A stretch of DNA of 36,694 nucleotides from Flavobacterium sp. (lineage in GTDB: Bacteria > Bacteroidota > Bacteroidia > Flavobacteriales > Flavobacteriaceae), in assembly GCF_024305175.1 (NCBI RefSeq), contig NZ_JAMWYY010000030.1:1-36694 (forward strand), written 5' to 3'. Of this stretch, positions 8,546 to 16,754 are shown piece after piece; the first letter of the stretch is position 1, and each line of letters opens with the position of its first letter. Under the pieces are notes generated by a model. It worked only from the letters and a program-made list of their open reading frames with translations. It was not told the DNA's origin and searched no databases. The position numbers and the translations under genes were made by a program.

Positions 8546-10735
8546 ATGTCTACATTACGTTTTCAGGCTTTAAAGGAGACCGCCGGCAGAAAACCGGTAA
8601 AAGTTGAAGAACTTGACAGAAAGTCGGTTATTTTTGGTAGCAACGTGTTCAATGACAAAGCAATGCGACAATTTTTAACGCCTGAAGCTTACCAGGCCGT
8701 GAAAAATGCAATGCAGCATGGAACAAAAATAGACCGCAGGATTTCAGATTATGTTGCCATGGGTATGAAAGAGTGGGCATTAAGCAAAGGTGTAACCCAT
8801 TATACACACTGGTTTCAGCCGTTAACAGGTTCTACTGCCGAAAAGCATGATGCTTTTTTTGAAACATCTTTTGATGGCAGCGATCCTGTAGAGAAGTTTG
8901 GCGGAAGCCAGCTTGTACAGCAGGAGCCGGATGCATCCAGCTTTCCTAACGGTGGTATAAGGAATACTTTTGAAGCACGCGGTTACACAGCGTGGGATCC
9001 GACATCACCTGCATTTATATATGGTACTACACTATGCATACCAACAGTGTTTGTATCGTATACAGGAGAGGCGCTTGATTATAAAACTCCTCTTTTAAGG
9101 GCGCTAAGTGCCGTTGATGACGCTGCAACAGATGTATGCCGCTATTTTGATAAAAATGTGAAAAAAGTTACTGCTACCTTAGGATGGGAGCAGGAATATT
9201 TCCTTATAGATGCGGCACTTGCCAACTCAAGGCCGGATATTATGATAACAGGCCGCACGCTGTTGGGGCATACCTCGGCAAAGGGGCAGCAGCTGGAAGA
9301 CCACTACTTTGGTTCTATACCAACAAGGGTGCTTAACTACATGCGCGACCTTGAGAACGAATGTATGCTGCTTGGCATACCGGTTAAAACCCGCCACAAC
9401 GAAGTTGCACCTAACCAGTTTGAGCTTGCGCCAATATTTGAAGAGGCTAACCTTGCGGTAGACCATAACTCGCTGCTTATGGACATTATGCAAAAGGTAG
9501 CCGAGCGCCACGACTTTAAAGTGCTGATGCATGAAAAGCCGTTTAAAGGTGTTAACGGTAGCGGTAAGCACAATAACTGGAGTATGGCTACAGATACAGG
9601 TGTTAACCTGCTTAGCCCGGGTAAAACCCCTATGAGCAACCTTCAGTTCCTTACATTCTTCATCAATACTATTAAGGCTGTTCAGGAAAATGAAGAACTG
9701 TTAAGGGCTTCTATTGCTACAGCATCTAACGATCACAGGCTTGGCGCTAACGAGGCTCCCCCTGCAATTATATCGGTGTTCATCGGGCAGCAGCTTACAA
9801 AAGTGCTGGAAGAACTTGAGGGTGTATCCTCAGGCAAACTTTCTCCTGAAGAGAAAACCGACCTTAAACTTAACGTAGTTGGTAAAATTCCGGATGTACT
9901 TCTTGATAACACCGACAGGAACAGGACTTCTCCTTTTGCCTTTACAGGTAATAAGTTCGAATTCCGTGCGGTAGGCTCAAGTGCTAACTGTGCTAATGCA
10001 ATGACTATACTTAATGCCATAGTTGCCAAGCAGCTAAGGGACTTTAAGAAAGAAGTCGATGCCCTTATCAGCGATAAAAGCATGAAAAAAGACGATGCCA
10101 TATTTAATGTGCTAAGGGAATACATCAAGGAAACCAAGAACATTTTATTTGAAGGTGACGGCTACAGCGACGAATGGGAGCAGGAAGCGGCAAAGCGTGG
10201 GCTTAGCAACAACAAAACCACTCCTAAAGCGCTTAAGGCAAAGGTTTCTGAGAAATCACTTGCATTGTTTCAGGAACTTAAGGTAATGAACCATGTTGAA
10301 GTAGAGGCACGTTATGAAATTGAGCTTGAAGAATATACCAAGAAAATTCAGATAGAAGGCAGGGTACTGGGTGATATCGCCCGCAACCATGTTATACCTA
10401 CAGCTATACGTTACCAAAACATCCTTATCGAGAATGTTAAAGGCCTTAAGGAGATATTCGGCAGCGAGTACGAATCAATAGGCAAGGAACAGATAACGCT
10501 TATCCGCGAAATTTCTGAGCACATTGCAGGTATTAACTCAAAAGTGGAAGAAATGACCGAGGAGCGCAGGAATGCCAATGCACTTGAAAATGCCGAGGCT
10601 ATGGCAGATGCCTACTGCGAAAAGGTAAAACCATACTTTGATGTTATAAGGAACCACTGCGACAAGTTGGAGCTATTGGTTGATGATGAGATATGGACAC
10701 TTACCAAATACAGAGAACTCCTGTTTACGCGATAA
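8546..10735 (+). CDS. glnN: Type III glutamine synthetase
   Basis: ATP-dependent amidation of glutamate to glutamine, the ammonium-assimilating step, in the cytosol. The 729-residue length and sequence are typical of the GSIII family of Bacteroidota and cyanobacteria and not of the ~450-residue GSI. Features include the N-terminal block KSVIFGSNVFNDKAM, THWFQPLTGSTAEKHD, the PTVFVSYTGEALDYKTPLLR region, the metal-binding WEQEYFLID, RHNEVAPNQFELAPIFEE, and the catalytic region with GSGKHNNWSMATDTG. The gene stands alone, with its own consensus promoter and terminator. Nitrogen control could act through the repeated AGGGGT elements just upstream, but that is inference. Start at the ATG at 8546, following an AT-rich leader. 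Confidence 0.97.
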   Translation: MSTLRFQALKETAGRKPVKVEELDRKSVIFGSNVFNDKAMRQFLTPEAYQAVKNAMQHGTKIDRRISDYVAMGMKEWALSKGVTHYTHWFQPLTGSTAEKHDAFFETSFDGSDPVEKFGGSQLVQQEPDASSFPNGGIRNTFEARGYTAWDPTSPAFIYGTTLCIPTVFVSYTGEALDYKTPLLRALSAVDDAATDVCRYFDKNVKKVTATLGWEQEYFLIDAALANSRPDIMITGRTLLGHTSAKGQQLEDHYFGSIPTRVLNYMRDLENECMLLGIPVKTRHNEVAPNQFELAPIFEEANLAVDHNSLLMDIMQKVAERHDFKVLMHEKPFKGVNGSGKHNNWSMATDTGVNLLSPGKTPMSNLQFLTFFINTIKAVQENEELLRASIATASNDHRLGANEAPPAIISVFIGQQLTKVLEELEGVSSGKLSPEEKTDLKLNVVGKIPDVLLDNTDRNRTSPFAFTGNKFEFRAVGSSANCANAMTILNAIVAKQLRDFKKEVDALISDKSMKKDDAIFNVLREYIKETKNILFEGDGYSDEWEQEAAKRGLSNNKTTPKALKAKVSEKSLALFQELKVMNHVEVEARYEIELEEYTKKIQIEGRVLGDIARNHVIPTAIRYQNILIENVKGLKEIFGSEYESIGKEQITLIREISEHIAGINSKVEEMTEERRNANALENAEAMADAYCEKVKPYFDVIRNHCDKLELLVDDEIWTLTKYRELLFTR

Positions 10736-10755
10736 TTCATACATAATACTACTAA

Positions 10756-10780
10756 AGCCACGCACAGCGTGGCTTTTTTT
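10756..10780 (+). terminator. Terminator of the glutamine synthetase gene
   Basis: AGCCACGC, three-base loop ACA, GCGTGGCT, then a T-run, starting 20 bases after the stop codon. Confidence 0.9.
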
Positions 10781-10826
10781 ATACTAAAATTTGTAGTTTT
10801 GAAGTTATCCTTACAAATTATCCATA

Positions 10827-11591
10827 ATGAAAAAAATCTTTCTGCTATCGGCATTTCTTGGCGCTTGTTTAGATATATCGGCACAACAAAATTTTACAGC
10901 CTATTTTGATTTTGATATAGATGAGGCAAACAAGCCGTCACAAAAAAAGCTGGCTGACTGGATTGCCGAAAATCCTTCTGCTAAGGTGTTAAAAGTATAT
11001 GCTTATGCCGATACTGTAGGCACACCTGAATATAATATAGCGCTATCGCAGCGGCGTGCCGCCTATGCATTACAACAATTAAATGCAGGTAAGGTAGAGG
11101 TGGTGCCCGATGCCGAAGTAAAAGGGTTTGGTGAAGAATTTGATTATGCCGCCAACCAGGATGAAAACCGTAAAGTAGTGGTATATTATGAAAATCCCCA
11201 GAATGAAGTAAAAGCCTTTGCAAAAGCAGTTGAGGCAGCTAAAAAAGGCGATATATTAAAATTGCCCAACCTTAATTTTTATAATAATTCAGACATAATA
11301 TTAAGGGAGTCGCAGCCTATACTCATTGAGCTTTTACAGATATTGAAGGATAATCCTAACCTCAAAATAGAAATACAGGGGCATATTTGCTGCCAGGAGG
11401 TAGAGCAAAACGATGTATCATTAAGAAGGGCAGTAGCTATATACCAGTTTCTTATTAATAGTGGTATAGATAAAGACAGGCTGTCTTATAAAAGCTTTGG
11501 CAGTACAAGGCCGGTATATCCGCTACCAGAAAAGAATGAAGAAGAGCGCGTTGCCAACCGCCGCGTAGAAATTATGATAACCGATAATTAA
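10827..11591 (+). CDS. Envelope protein with two OmpA-like domains
   Basis: A 254-residue exported protein built of two OmpA/MotB-like peptidoglycan-binding domains (about 25-120 and 145-254) with no beta-barrel. The first keeps the diaminopimelate-binding pattern ADTVGxxEYNxxLSxRRA (Asp62, Arg76/77). In the second, the aspartate position is Cys188 (GHICCQ) while the arginine (Arg200/201), SFGSTRPVYP and ANRRVEI are kept. The N-terminus MKKIFLLSAFLGACLDISAQQ can be read two ways: signal peptidase I cleavage after SAQ, or a lipoprotein with lipobox LGAC at Cys14. The gene converges with the next one, with two bases between stops. Likely role is anchoring or sensing at peptidoglycan; partners are unknown. 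Confidence 0.85.
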   Translation: MKKIFLLSAFLGACLDISAQQNFTAYFDFDIDEANKPSQKKLADWIAENPSAKVLKVYAYADTVGTPEYNIALSQRRAAYALQQLNAGKVEVVPDAEVKGFGEEFDYAANQDENRKVVVYYENPQNEVKAFAKAVEAAKKGDILKLPNLNFYNNSDIILRESQPILIELLQILKDNPNLKIEIQGHICCQEVEQNDVSLRRAVAIYQFLINSGIDKDRLSYKSFGSTRPVYPLPEKNEEERVANRRVEIMITDN

Positions 11592-11593
11592 AA

Positions 11594-12109
11594 CTATATC
11601 TTTTTAAGCTGCTGCTTCATCATGGTTATCTGGTCTTTAAGCATATTGTGCTTGTCCAGTTTTTTAGCCTCATTAAGTAGCTGTGTGGCTTCCATTTTAC
11701 GTCTCTTGGTAAGTGCAATACCGGCAAGGTTAAGCTTTGCCATTGCCATATCCTGATTCATGCTCAGGCCAAGCTCTACGGCTTTTTTAAGGTGTTTTTC
11801 TGCCAGTGTAAGGTTGGTTTGAGAAAGCATAAGCCCGTTAAGGTAGTTATAGTAACCCTGTTGTTTGCGAACAAGTGCCGCTTCGGGATTTTTTATTTTA
11901 TCAAGTAACTTTTTAGCGCCGTCAAAATCCTGCTTCCTCAGTTTAAAAAAAGCCATTATAATAATTTCATTTTTAAAGTACAGCAAGATAAACATACCTG
12001 CCAACAGTAGCAGGGCAATGCCATTACCTATGTTTTTATCGGTAAATTGCCAAATTGCGGTTATAACTATAAGGGCGGCAAGTACTAATTTTATATTCTT
12101 GTTATACAT
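11594..12109 (-). CDS. Small membrane protein with TPR-like repeats
   Basis: A 171-residue protein. Two hydrophobic helices (about 8-20 and 30-52) form an N-terminal membrane hairpin, followed by helical repeats resembling tetratricopeptide repeats (FDGAKKLLDKIKNPEAAL, LAEKHLKKAVELGLS, MEATQLLNEAKKLDKHN). Such proteins usually act as scaffolds, but no partner is indicated by the neighbours. A TAccTTTG box on the minus strand lies just upstream, giving a short leader. The specific family name is not recognised with certainty. Confidence 0.75.
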   Translation of the reverse strand: MYNKNIKLVLAALIVITAIWQFTDKNIGNGIALLLLAGMFILLYFKNEIIIMAFFKLRKQDFDGAKKLLDKIKNPEAALVRKQQGYYNYLNGLMLSQTNLTLAEKHLKKAVELGLSMNQDMAMAKLNLAGIALTKRRKMEATQLLNEAKKLDKHNMLKDQITMMKQQLKKI

Positions 12110-12134
12110 AGCAGTAATGTTTAATTTTGCGGTG

Positions 12135-12142
12135 CAAAGGTA
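12135..12142 (-). promoter_or_regulatory. Probable -7 box of the TPR membrane protein gene
   Basis: Minus-strand TAccTTTG, 26 bases before the start codon. The nearest TTTG (12168-12171) is 25 bases away, longer than usual, so the -33 element is uncertain. Confidence 0.5.
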
Positions 12143-12176
12143 AGAAAATGAATTAAAAATAATTTTACAAAAGCAC

Positions 12177-12206
12177 TTGTGAGTAAAAAAAAGCTTTGTA
12201 TATTTG
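12177..12206 (+). promoter_or_regulatory. Promoter of rpmH
   Basis: TTG (12177-12179), 19 bases, then TATATTTG (12199-12206), a full match to the Bacteroidota consensus. It leaves a leader of about 65 bases before rpmH. Confidence 0.82.
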
Positions 12207-12278
12207 CACTCGGTTTTGGAATTAGTGTTCCTGATGCCCTTAAAAAGACATTACATTAAGATTTAAAGATACAAAGCA

Positions 12279-12440
12279 ATGAGTAAGAGAACGTTTCAAC
12301 CATCAAAAAGAAAAAGAAGGAACAAGCACGGTTTCATGGAAAGAATGGCTTCTGCCAACGGTAGGAAGGTGCTTGCTCGCAGAAGGGCTAAAGGAAGGCA
12401 TAAACTAACAGTTTCTAGCGAACCAAGGCATAAAAAATAA
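12279..12440 (+). CDS. rpmH: 50S ribosomal protein L34 (bL34)
   Basis: A 53-codon gene. The product begins [19 protein letters not shown] and continues with [20 protein letters not shown], the highly basic and nearly invariant sequence of bL34, a component of the large ribosomal subunit. It has its own strong promoter and terminator. The usual bacterial neighbours rnpA and dnaA are not beside it; instead it precedes carB. The short C-terminal extension (VSSEPRHKK) is a plausible lineage feature. Confidence 0.97.
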   Translation: MSKRTFQPSKRKRRNKHGFMERMASANGRKVLARRRAKGRHKLTVSSEPRHKK

Positions 12441-12462
12441 TGTTTTATAACAAAGCATACAT

Positions 12463-12498
12463 AAAGGTGTTACTTTAATAAAGGTAACGCCTTTTTTT
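12463..12498 (+). terminator. Terminator of rpmH
   Basis: GGTGTTAC and GTAACGCC (one G-U pair) flank an A/T-rich loop and are followed by seven T; about 25 bases after the rpmH stop. Confidence 0.85.
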
Positions 12499-12518
12499 AT
12501 ACCATATAAAAACTGTAA

Positions 12519-12544
12519 CCCCTGCCAACGGCGGGGCATTTTTT
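12519..12544 (+). terminator. Second terminator-like hairpin before carB
   Basis: CCCC-T-GCC, loop AAC, GGC-GGGG, with a T-run after CA. It lies after the rpmH terminator and just upstream of the putative carB -7 box, so it probably reinforces insulation. An attenuator role would need a promoter further upstream. Confidence 0.55.
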
Positions 12545-12555
12545 AAAATAAATAC

Positions 12556-12563
12556 TAACTTTG
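12556..12563 (+). promoter_or_regulatory. Probable -7 box of carB
   Basis: TAacTTTG matches TAnnTTTG and lies 38 bases before the carB ATG. At the expected -33 position there is only a T-run, so the assignment rests on the -7 box. Confidence 0.55.
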
Positions 12564-12601
12564 TACTCCTAAAGTAATAACTACAACTACAACAACACAA
12601 A

Positions 12602-15454
12602 ATGCCAAAAGACAACTCCATTAAAACGGTTCTTATTATCGGCTCCGGGCCAATAGTTATAGGCCAGGCCTGCGAATTTGACTATGCCGGCTCTCAGGCG
12701 GCGCGCTCATTAAGGGAAGAAGGTATCAAGGTTATACTGATAAACTCTAACCCGGCAACCATTATGACCGACCCCAGCATGGCCGACCATGTGTACCTGA
12801 AGCCACTTACAACAAAATCTCTTATAGAGATATTGAAGGAGCATCCTGAAATTGACGCTGTACTGCCAACAATGGGTGGGCAAACGGCCCTTAATCTTTG
12901 TCTTGAGGCTGAAGAAAAAGGGATATGGTCTGACTTTAACGTGAGGCTGATAGGGGTAGATATAAATGCCATAAACATAACCGAAGACAGGGAACAGTTT
13001 AAGCAGCTTTTAGAGCGTATAGGCATACCTGCCGCGCCTGCAAAAACGGCTAACTCTTTCCTTAAAGGTAAAGAAATAGCACAGGAGTTTGGTTTCCCGC
13101 TGGTTATACGCCCTTCGTTTACGCTTGGCGGTACGGGGGCATCTTTTGTGCACCGCAAAGAAGATTTTGACGAGCTGCTTACACGCGGCCTTGAGGCATC
13201 GCCAATACACGAAGTACTTATAGATAAAGCACTCTTCGGATGGAAGGAGTATGAGCTGGAATTGCTGCGCGATAAGAATGATAACGTTGTTATTATATGT
13301 TCGATTGAAAACATGGACCCTATGGGCATCCACACAGGTGACAGTATAACTGTTGCGCCGGCCATGACTTTAAGCGACACTACTTACCAAAGGATGCGTA
13401 ACATGGCTATAAAAATGATGCGCAGCATTGGTAACTTTGCCGGTGGCTGTAACGTGCAGTTTGCCGTTAGCCCTGATGAAAAAGAAGATATTGTTGCCAT
13501 AGAGATAAACCCGAGGGTATCGCGCTCATCGGCTTTGGCATCTAAGGCTACAGGCTACCCAATTGCCAAGATAGCTTCTAAACTTGCGCTGGGTTACCAT
13601 CTTGACGAACTAATGAACCAGATAACAAAATCTACATCGGCATTGTTTGAGCCAACACTTGATTATGTTATCGTAAAAATACCACGCTGGAACTTTGATA
13701 AGTTTGAAGGGGCAGAGCGTACTCTTGGCCTCCAGATGAAATCGGTAGGCGAGGTAATGGGTATAGGGCGTTCGTTTCAGGAAGCACTGCACAAAGCCAC
13801 ACAGTCGCTTGAAATTAAGCGTAACGGGCTTGGTGCCGACGGTAAAGGCTACACCAACTATGAGCAGGTTATAGATAAGCTTACCAACGCAAGCTGGGAC
13901 AGGGTGTTTACCATATATGATGCCATACAAATGGGTATACCGTTAAGCCGAATCCATGAAATTACCCAGATTGATATGTGGTTCCTTAAGCAGTATGAGG
14001 AGCTGTATGCACTGGAAAAAGAAATATCAAACTACACTATAGACACACTGCCGAAAGAGCTGCTGCTGGAAGCGAAACAAAAAGGTTTTGCCGACAGGCA
14101 GATAGCGCACATGGTAGGCTGCCTGGAAAGCCAGGTGTACAACAAGCGCGAAGAAATGGGCGTGAAGCGTGTGTACAAGCTTGTAGATACCTGTGCCGCT
14201 GAATTTAAGGCGCAGACACCATATTACTACTCAACCTTTGAGGCAGAAATTGAAAGAGCCGACGGCACTAAATATGTATCTAACGAAAGCGTGGTTTCCG
14301 ACAGTAAAAAAGTAATAGTGCTTGGTTCCGGGCCAAACAGGATAGGGCAGGGCATTGAGTTCGATTACTCTTGTGTGCACGGTGTGCTGGCAGCCTCTGA
14401 ATGCGGCTATGAAACCATTATGATAAACTGTAACCCTGAAACAGTTTCTACTGACTTTGATATAGCAGATAAGCTTTACTTTGAACCAGTATTCTGGGAG
14501 CATATTTATGATATAATACGTCATGAAAAGCCGGAAGGCGTTATAGTACAGCTTGGCGGGCAAACTGCACTTAAGCTTGCTGAAAAACTTGACCGCTATG
14601 GTATAAAAATACTGGGTACCAGCTTTGAGGCGCTTGACCTTGCTGAAGACCGCGGACGTTTCTCTGAACTGCTGAGCGAACTTGGCATACCATTCCCTAA
14701 GTTTGGTGTGGCAGAAAGCGCTGAAGAAGCCGTTAAGCTTGCTGATGACCTTGATTTTCCCTTACTGGTAAGGCCATCTTATGTGTTGGGTGGACAAGGT
14801 ATGAAAATAGTGATTAACAAGCAGGAGCTTGAAGAGCACGTTATCGAATTACTGAAACACATACCAAACAACAAGCTGTTACTTGATCATTACCTTGACG
14901 GAGCTATAGAGGCCGAAGCAGATGCCATTTGTGATGGGGAGGATGTTTACATCATCGGTATTATGGAACATATAGAGCCATGCGGTGTGCACAGTGGCGA
15001 CAGTAATGCTACATTGCCGCCTTTTAACCTTGGTGAATTTGTAATGCAACAGATAAAAGACCATACCAAAAAGATTGCGCTGGCACTTAAAACCGTTGGG
15101 CTTATCAACATACAGTTTGCCATTAAAGATGATACGGTATATATAATAGAGGCTAACCCGCGTGCATCGCGAACCGTACCTTTTATTGCCAAGGCATACG
15201 GCGAGCCTTATGTAAACTATGCCACCAAAGTAATGCTGGGCGAGAAAAAAGTAAAAGACTTCACTTTTAACCCGCAGCTAAAAGGTTATGCTATCAAGCA
15301 ACCGGTATTCTCCTTCAACAAGTTTCCGGGAGTAAACAAAAAGCTCGGGCCTGAAATGAAGAGTACAGGAGAAAGTATCCTGTTTATAGAAGACCTTAAA
15401 GATGACCAGTTTTACGAGCTGTATTCAAGAAGAAAAATGTATTTAAGCAGATAA
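12602..15454 (+). CDS. carB: Carbamoyl-phosphate synthase large subunit
   Basis: Makes carbamoyl phosphate from bicarbonate, ammonia supplied by CarA, and two ATP, for pyrimidine and arginine synthesis in the cytosol. It contains both ATP-grasp halves: the first opens with LIIGSGPIVIGQACEFDYAG, the second near residue 570 with VLGSGPNRIGQGIEFDYSC. Each has its PSFTLGGTG or PSYVLGGQG loop and EINPRVSRSSALASKATGYP or EANPRASRTVPFIAKAYGEP. At 950 residues it ends where the ~120-residue C-terminal MGS-like allosteric domain (UMP/ornithine binding in E. coli) would begin. The clean stop and following terminator indicate a natural form rather than a truncation. carA is not in the window. Confidence 0.97.
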   Translation: MPKDNSIKTVLIIGSGPIVIGQACEFDYAGSQAARSLREEGIKVILINSNPATIMTDPSMADHVYLKPLTTKSLIEILKEHPEIDAVLPTMGGQTALNLCLEAEEKGIWSDFNVRLIGVDINAINITEDREQFKQLLERIGIPAAPAKTANSFLKGKEIAQEFGFPLVIRPSFTLGGTGASFVHRKEDFDELLTRGLEASPIHEVLIDKALFGWKEYELELLRDKNDNVVIICSIENMDPMGIHTGDSITVAPAMTLSDTTYQRMRNMAIKMMRSIGNFAGGCNVQFAVSPDEKEDIVAIEINPRVSRSSALASKATGYPIAKIASKLALGYHLDELMNQITKSTSALFEPTLDYVIVKIPRWNFDKFEGAERTLGLQMKSVGEVMGIGRSFQEALHKATQSLEIKRNGLGADGKGYTNYEQVIDKLTNASWDRVFTIYDAIQMGIPLSRIHEITQIDMWFLKQYEELYALEKEISNYTIDTLPKELLLEAKQKGFADRQIAHMVGCLESQVYNKREEMGVKRVYKLVDTCAAEFKAQTPYYYSTFEAEIERADGTKYVSNESVVSDSKKVIVLGSGPNRIGQGIEFDYSCVHGVLAASECGYETIMINCNPETVSTDFDIADKLYFEPVFWEHIYDIIRHEKPEGVIVQLGGQTALKLAEKLDRYGIKILGTSFEALDLAEDRGRFSELLSELGIPFPKFGVAESAEEAVKLADDLDFPLLVRPSYVLGGQGMKIVINKQELEEHVIELLKHIPNNKLLLDHYLDGAIEAEADAICDGEDVYIIGIMEHIEPCGVHSGDSNATLPPFNLGEFVMQQIKDHTKKIALALKTVGLINIQFAIKDDTVYIIEANPRASRTVPFIAKAYGEPYVNYATKVMLGEKKVKDFTFNPQLKGYAIKQPVFSFNKFPGVNKKLGPEMKSTGESILFIEDLKDDQFYELYSRRKMYLSR

Positions 15455-15456
15455 TA

Positions 15457-15486
15457 AATAAAAGCCCCTATTCAGGGGCTTTTATT
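15457..15486. terminator. Bidirectional terminator between carB and a T9SS protein
   Basis: A perfect palindrome AATAAAAGCCCCT, loop ATTC, AGGGGCTTTTATT, filling the space between two convergent stop codons. Confidence 0.92.
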
Positions 15487-16656
15487 TTACTCTTTTATAA
15501 ACCTGATTGTTTTATAATTTCCTGTTTTAAGGAAATACATCCCGGTTCTAAGGCCGGATACATCTATCGTATTGCTGAAACGCCCCTTCAATACTGTTTT
15601 ACCTGTTAGATCGGTTATGATATAAGATGTAATTTGCTCATTACTTTCGATATTCAGTATATCGCGGGCAGGGTTAGGGTAAACTGTTACTGCATCAGCA
15701 TTAAATTTTTCTGAAGAAGCAGCTACATCAATTTTATAAATATTGCCGCTTTCGGTTATTGCGTAACCAACATTATTATCGGGAAAGTCAAAATTAATAG
15801 CTACCGTTAAAAGATCTTGTGTGCCGAAGATATAAGTAGGTTGCCATGTTGCACCACCATCTAATGATTTTGAGATGCTATACTGTCCCGGATTACAGAA
15901 AATTAAATCTTCAGTAATCATATGTATTTTACTTCCGCCAATATCCTGGATTGATATGTCATACCAACTCAGTCCGCCATTCGTAGTTTTGTATATTAAG
16001 CTTGCATCACTAACCACACCTACATTTTCATTAAGAAAATGGATATAAGAGTCTCCTGAGTATTCATATCCAAAACTGATTCCACTCCATGTTTGCCCAT
16101 TATCAGTAGTTTTTACAATACCCCAGTCTTTTATGGCAAAGCCGATACTACCACCATCATTGATAAAATGTAAATCATGTATCATTGGACCTCCGTCAGG
16201 AATTCCTAAAAAATTCCAGCTCCCACCATAGTCAGATGTTTGAAATAATTCATGATTCCAAAAAAATCCTGTCCCATCATTTTTAAAGTAGGCTTTACCC
16301 GGATATTGTGAGCCACAGTCTGTAACTGTCCAGGTTTGCCCGCCGTCAGCAGTCCTTAGGTTAATGCCTAACGCATCTGTAGTTAAAAATCCATTTTGGG
16401 CATCTGTAAAATGTATTGATGTAATCTTTTTATTATTGCCAATTTCAGGCAGTGTTATTTCTGTCCAGTTTATACCGCCATCAGTAGTTGTAAATAATTG
16501 CGGATTTGCATCTTCAGAAAAGCTGCTTACATAGCCATGCTGTGAATCTCGGAAAAATATTTCATTAAGGTTATCATGCTGAAAAGATAACGCAACCCAT
16601 TGCGCATTTGCGACAAACGCAGTAACAGTAAGAAGAATCGTAAAAATTTGTTTCAT
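15487..16656 (-). CDS. YCF48/BNR-like beta-propeller protein with T9SS sorting domain
   Basis: A 389-residue secreted protein. After a signal peptide (about 1-18, ending VANAQ) come at least six BNR/YCF48-type repeats with the Asp/Asn-box form T-x-D/N-G-G-x-x-W: TTTDGGINW, RTADGGQTW, QTSDYGGSW, KTTDNGQTW, KTTNGGLSW and KSLDGGATW, consistent with a beta-propeller. The last ~70 residues are a type A T9SS sorting domain (VYPNPARDILNIES to GMYFLKTGNYKTIRFIKE). It resembles the photosystem-stability/assembly-factor-like proteins abundant in Bacteroidota, whose ligands are mostly unknown. It shares a bidirectional terminator with carB and is divergent from the K+ channel gene. Confidence 0.88.
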   Translation of the reverse strand: MKQIFTILLTVTAFVANAQWVALSFQHDNLNEIFFRDSQHGYVSSFSEDANPQLFTTTDGGINWTEITLPEIGNNKKITSIHFTDAQNGFLTTDALGINLRTADGGQTWTVTDCGSQYPGKAYFKNDGTGFFWNHELFQTSDYGGSWNFLGIPDGGPMIHDLHFINDGGSIGFAIKDWGIVKTTDNGQTWSGISFGYEYSGDSYIHFLNENVGVVSDASLIYKTTNGGLSWYDISIQDIGGSKIHMITEDLIFCNPGQYSISKSLDGGATWQPTYIFGTQDLLTVAINFDFPDNNVGYAITESGNIYKIDVAASSEKFNADAVTVYPNPARDILNIESNEQITSYIITDLTGKTVLKGRFSNTIDVSGLRTGMYFLKTGNYKTIRFIKE

Positions 16657-16678
16657 AATCGGATGTTTTAAACTTCTT

Positions 16679-16686
16679 CAAATATA
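16679..16686 (-). promoter_or_regulatory. Possible -7 box of the YCF48-like gene
   Basis: Minus-strand TATATTTG, 23 bases before the start codon. No TTG or TTTG is visible at the -33 distance. Confidence 0.45.
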
Positions 16687-16754
16687 TTATTTTAGCCATA
16701 TAAATTGGAAGTCTATACCTTAAATTTAGATTTAAAGTCACATATCATATAAAA

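Noticed and set aside
9733..10143. 136-codon antisense frame inside the glutamine synthetase gene
   Set aside because: No start context or homology; shadow of a conserved gene.
12519..12544. Riboswitch or pyrimidine attenuator before carB
   Set aside because: Only a short hairpin is visible, with no aptamer-like conserved structure, and the likely promoter lies downstream of it; kept as a terminator-like hairpin.
12694..13380. 228-codon antisense frame inside carB
   Set aside because: Typical shadow frame created by the codon bias of a long conserved gene; serine/proline-rich low-information protein.
12435..15454. Frameshift or truncation explaining the short CarB
   Set aside because: The frame after the stop is immediately occupied by a perfect terminator palindrome, and both ATP-grasp halves are complete, so the short form is natural.
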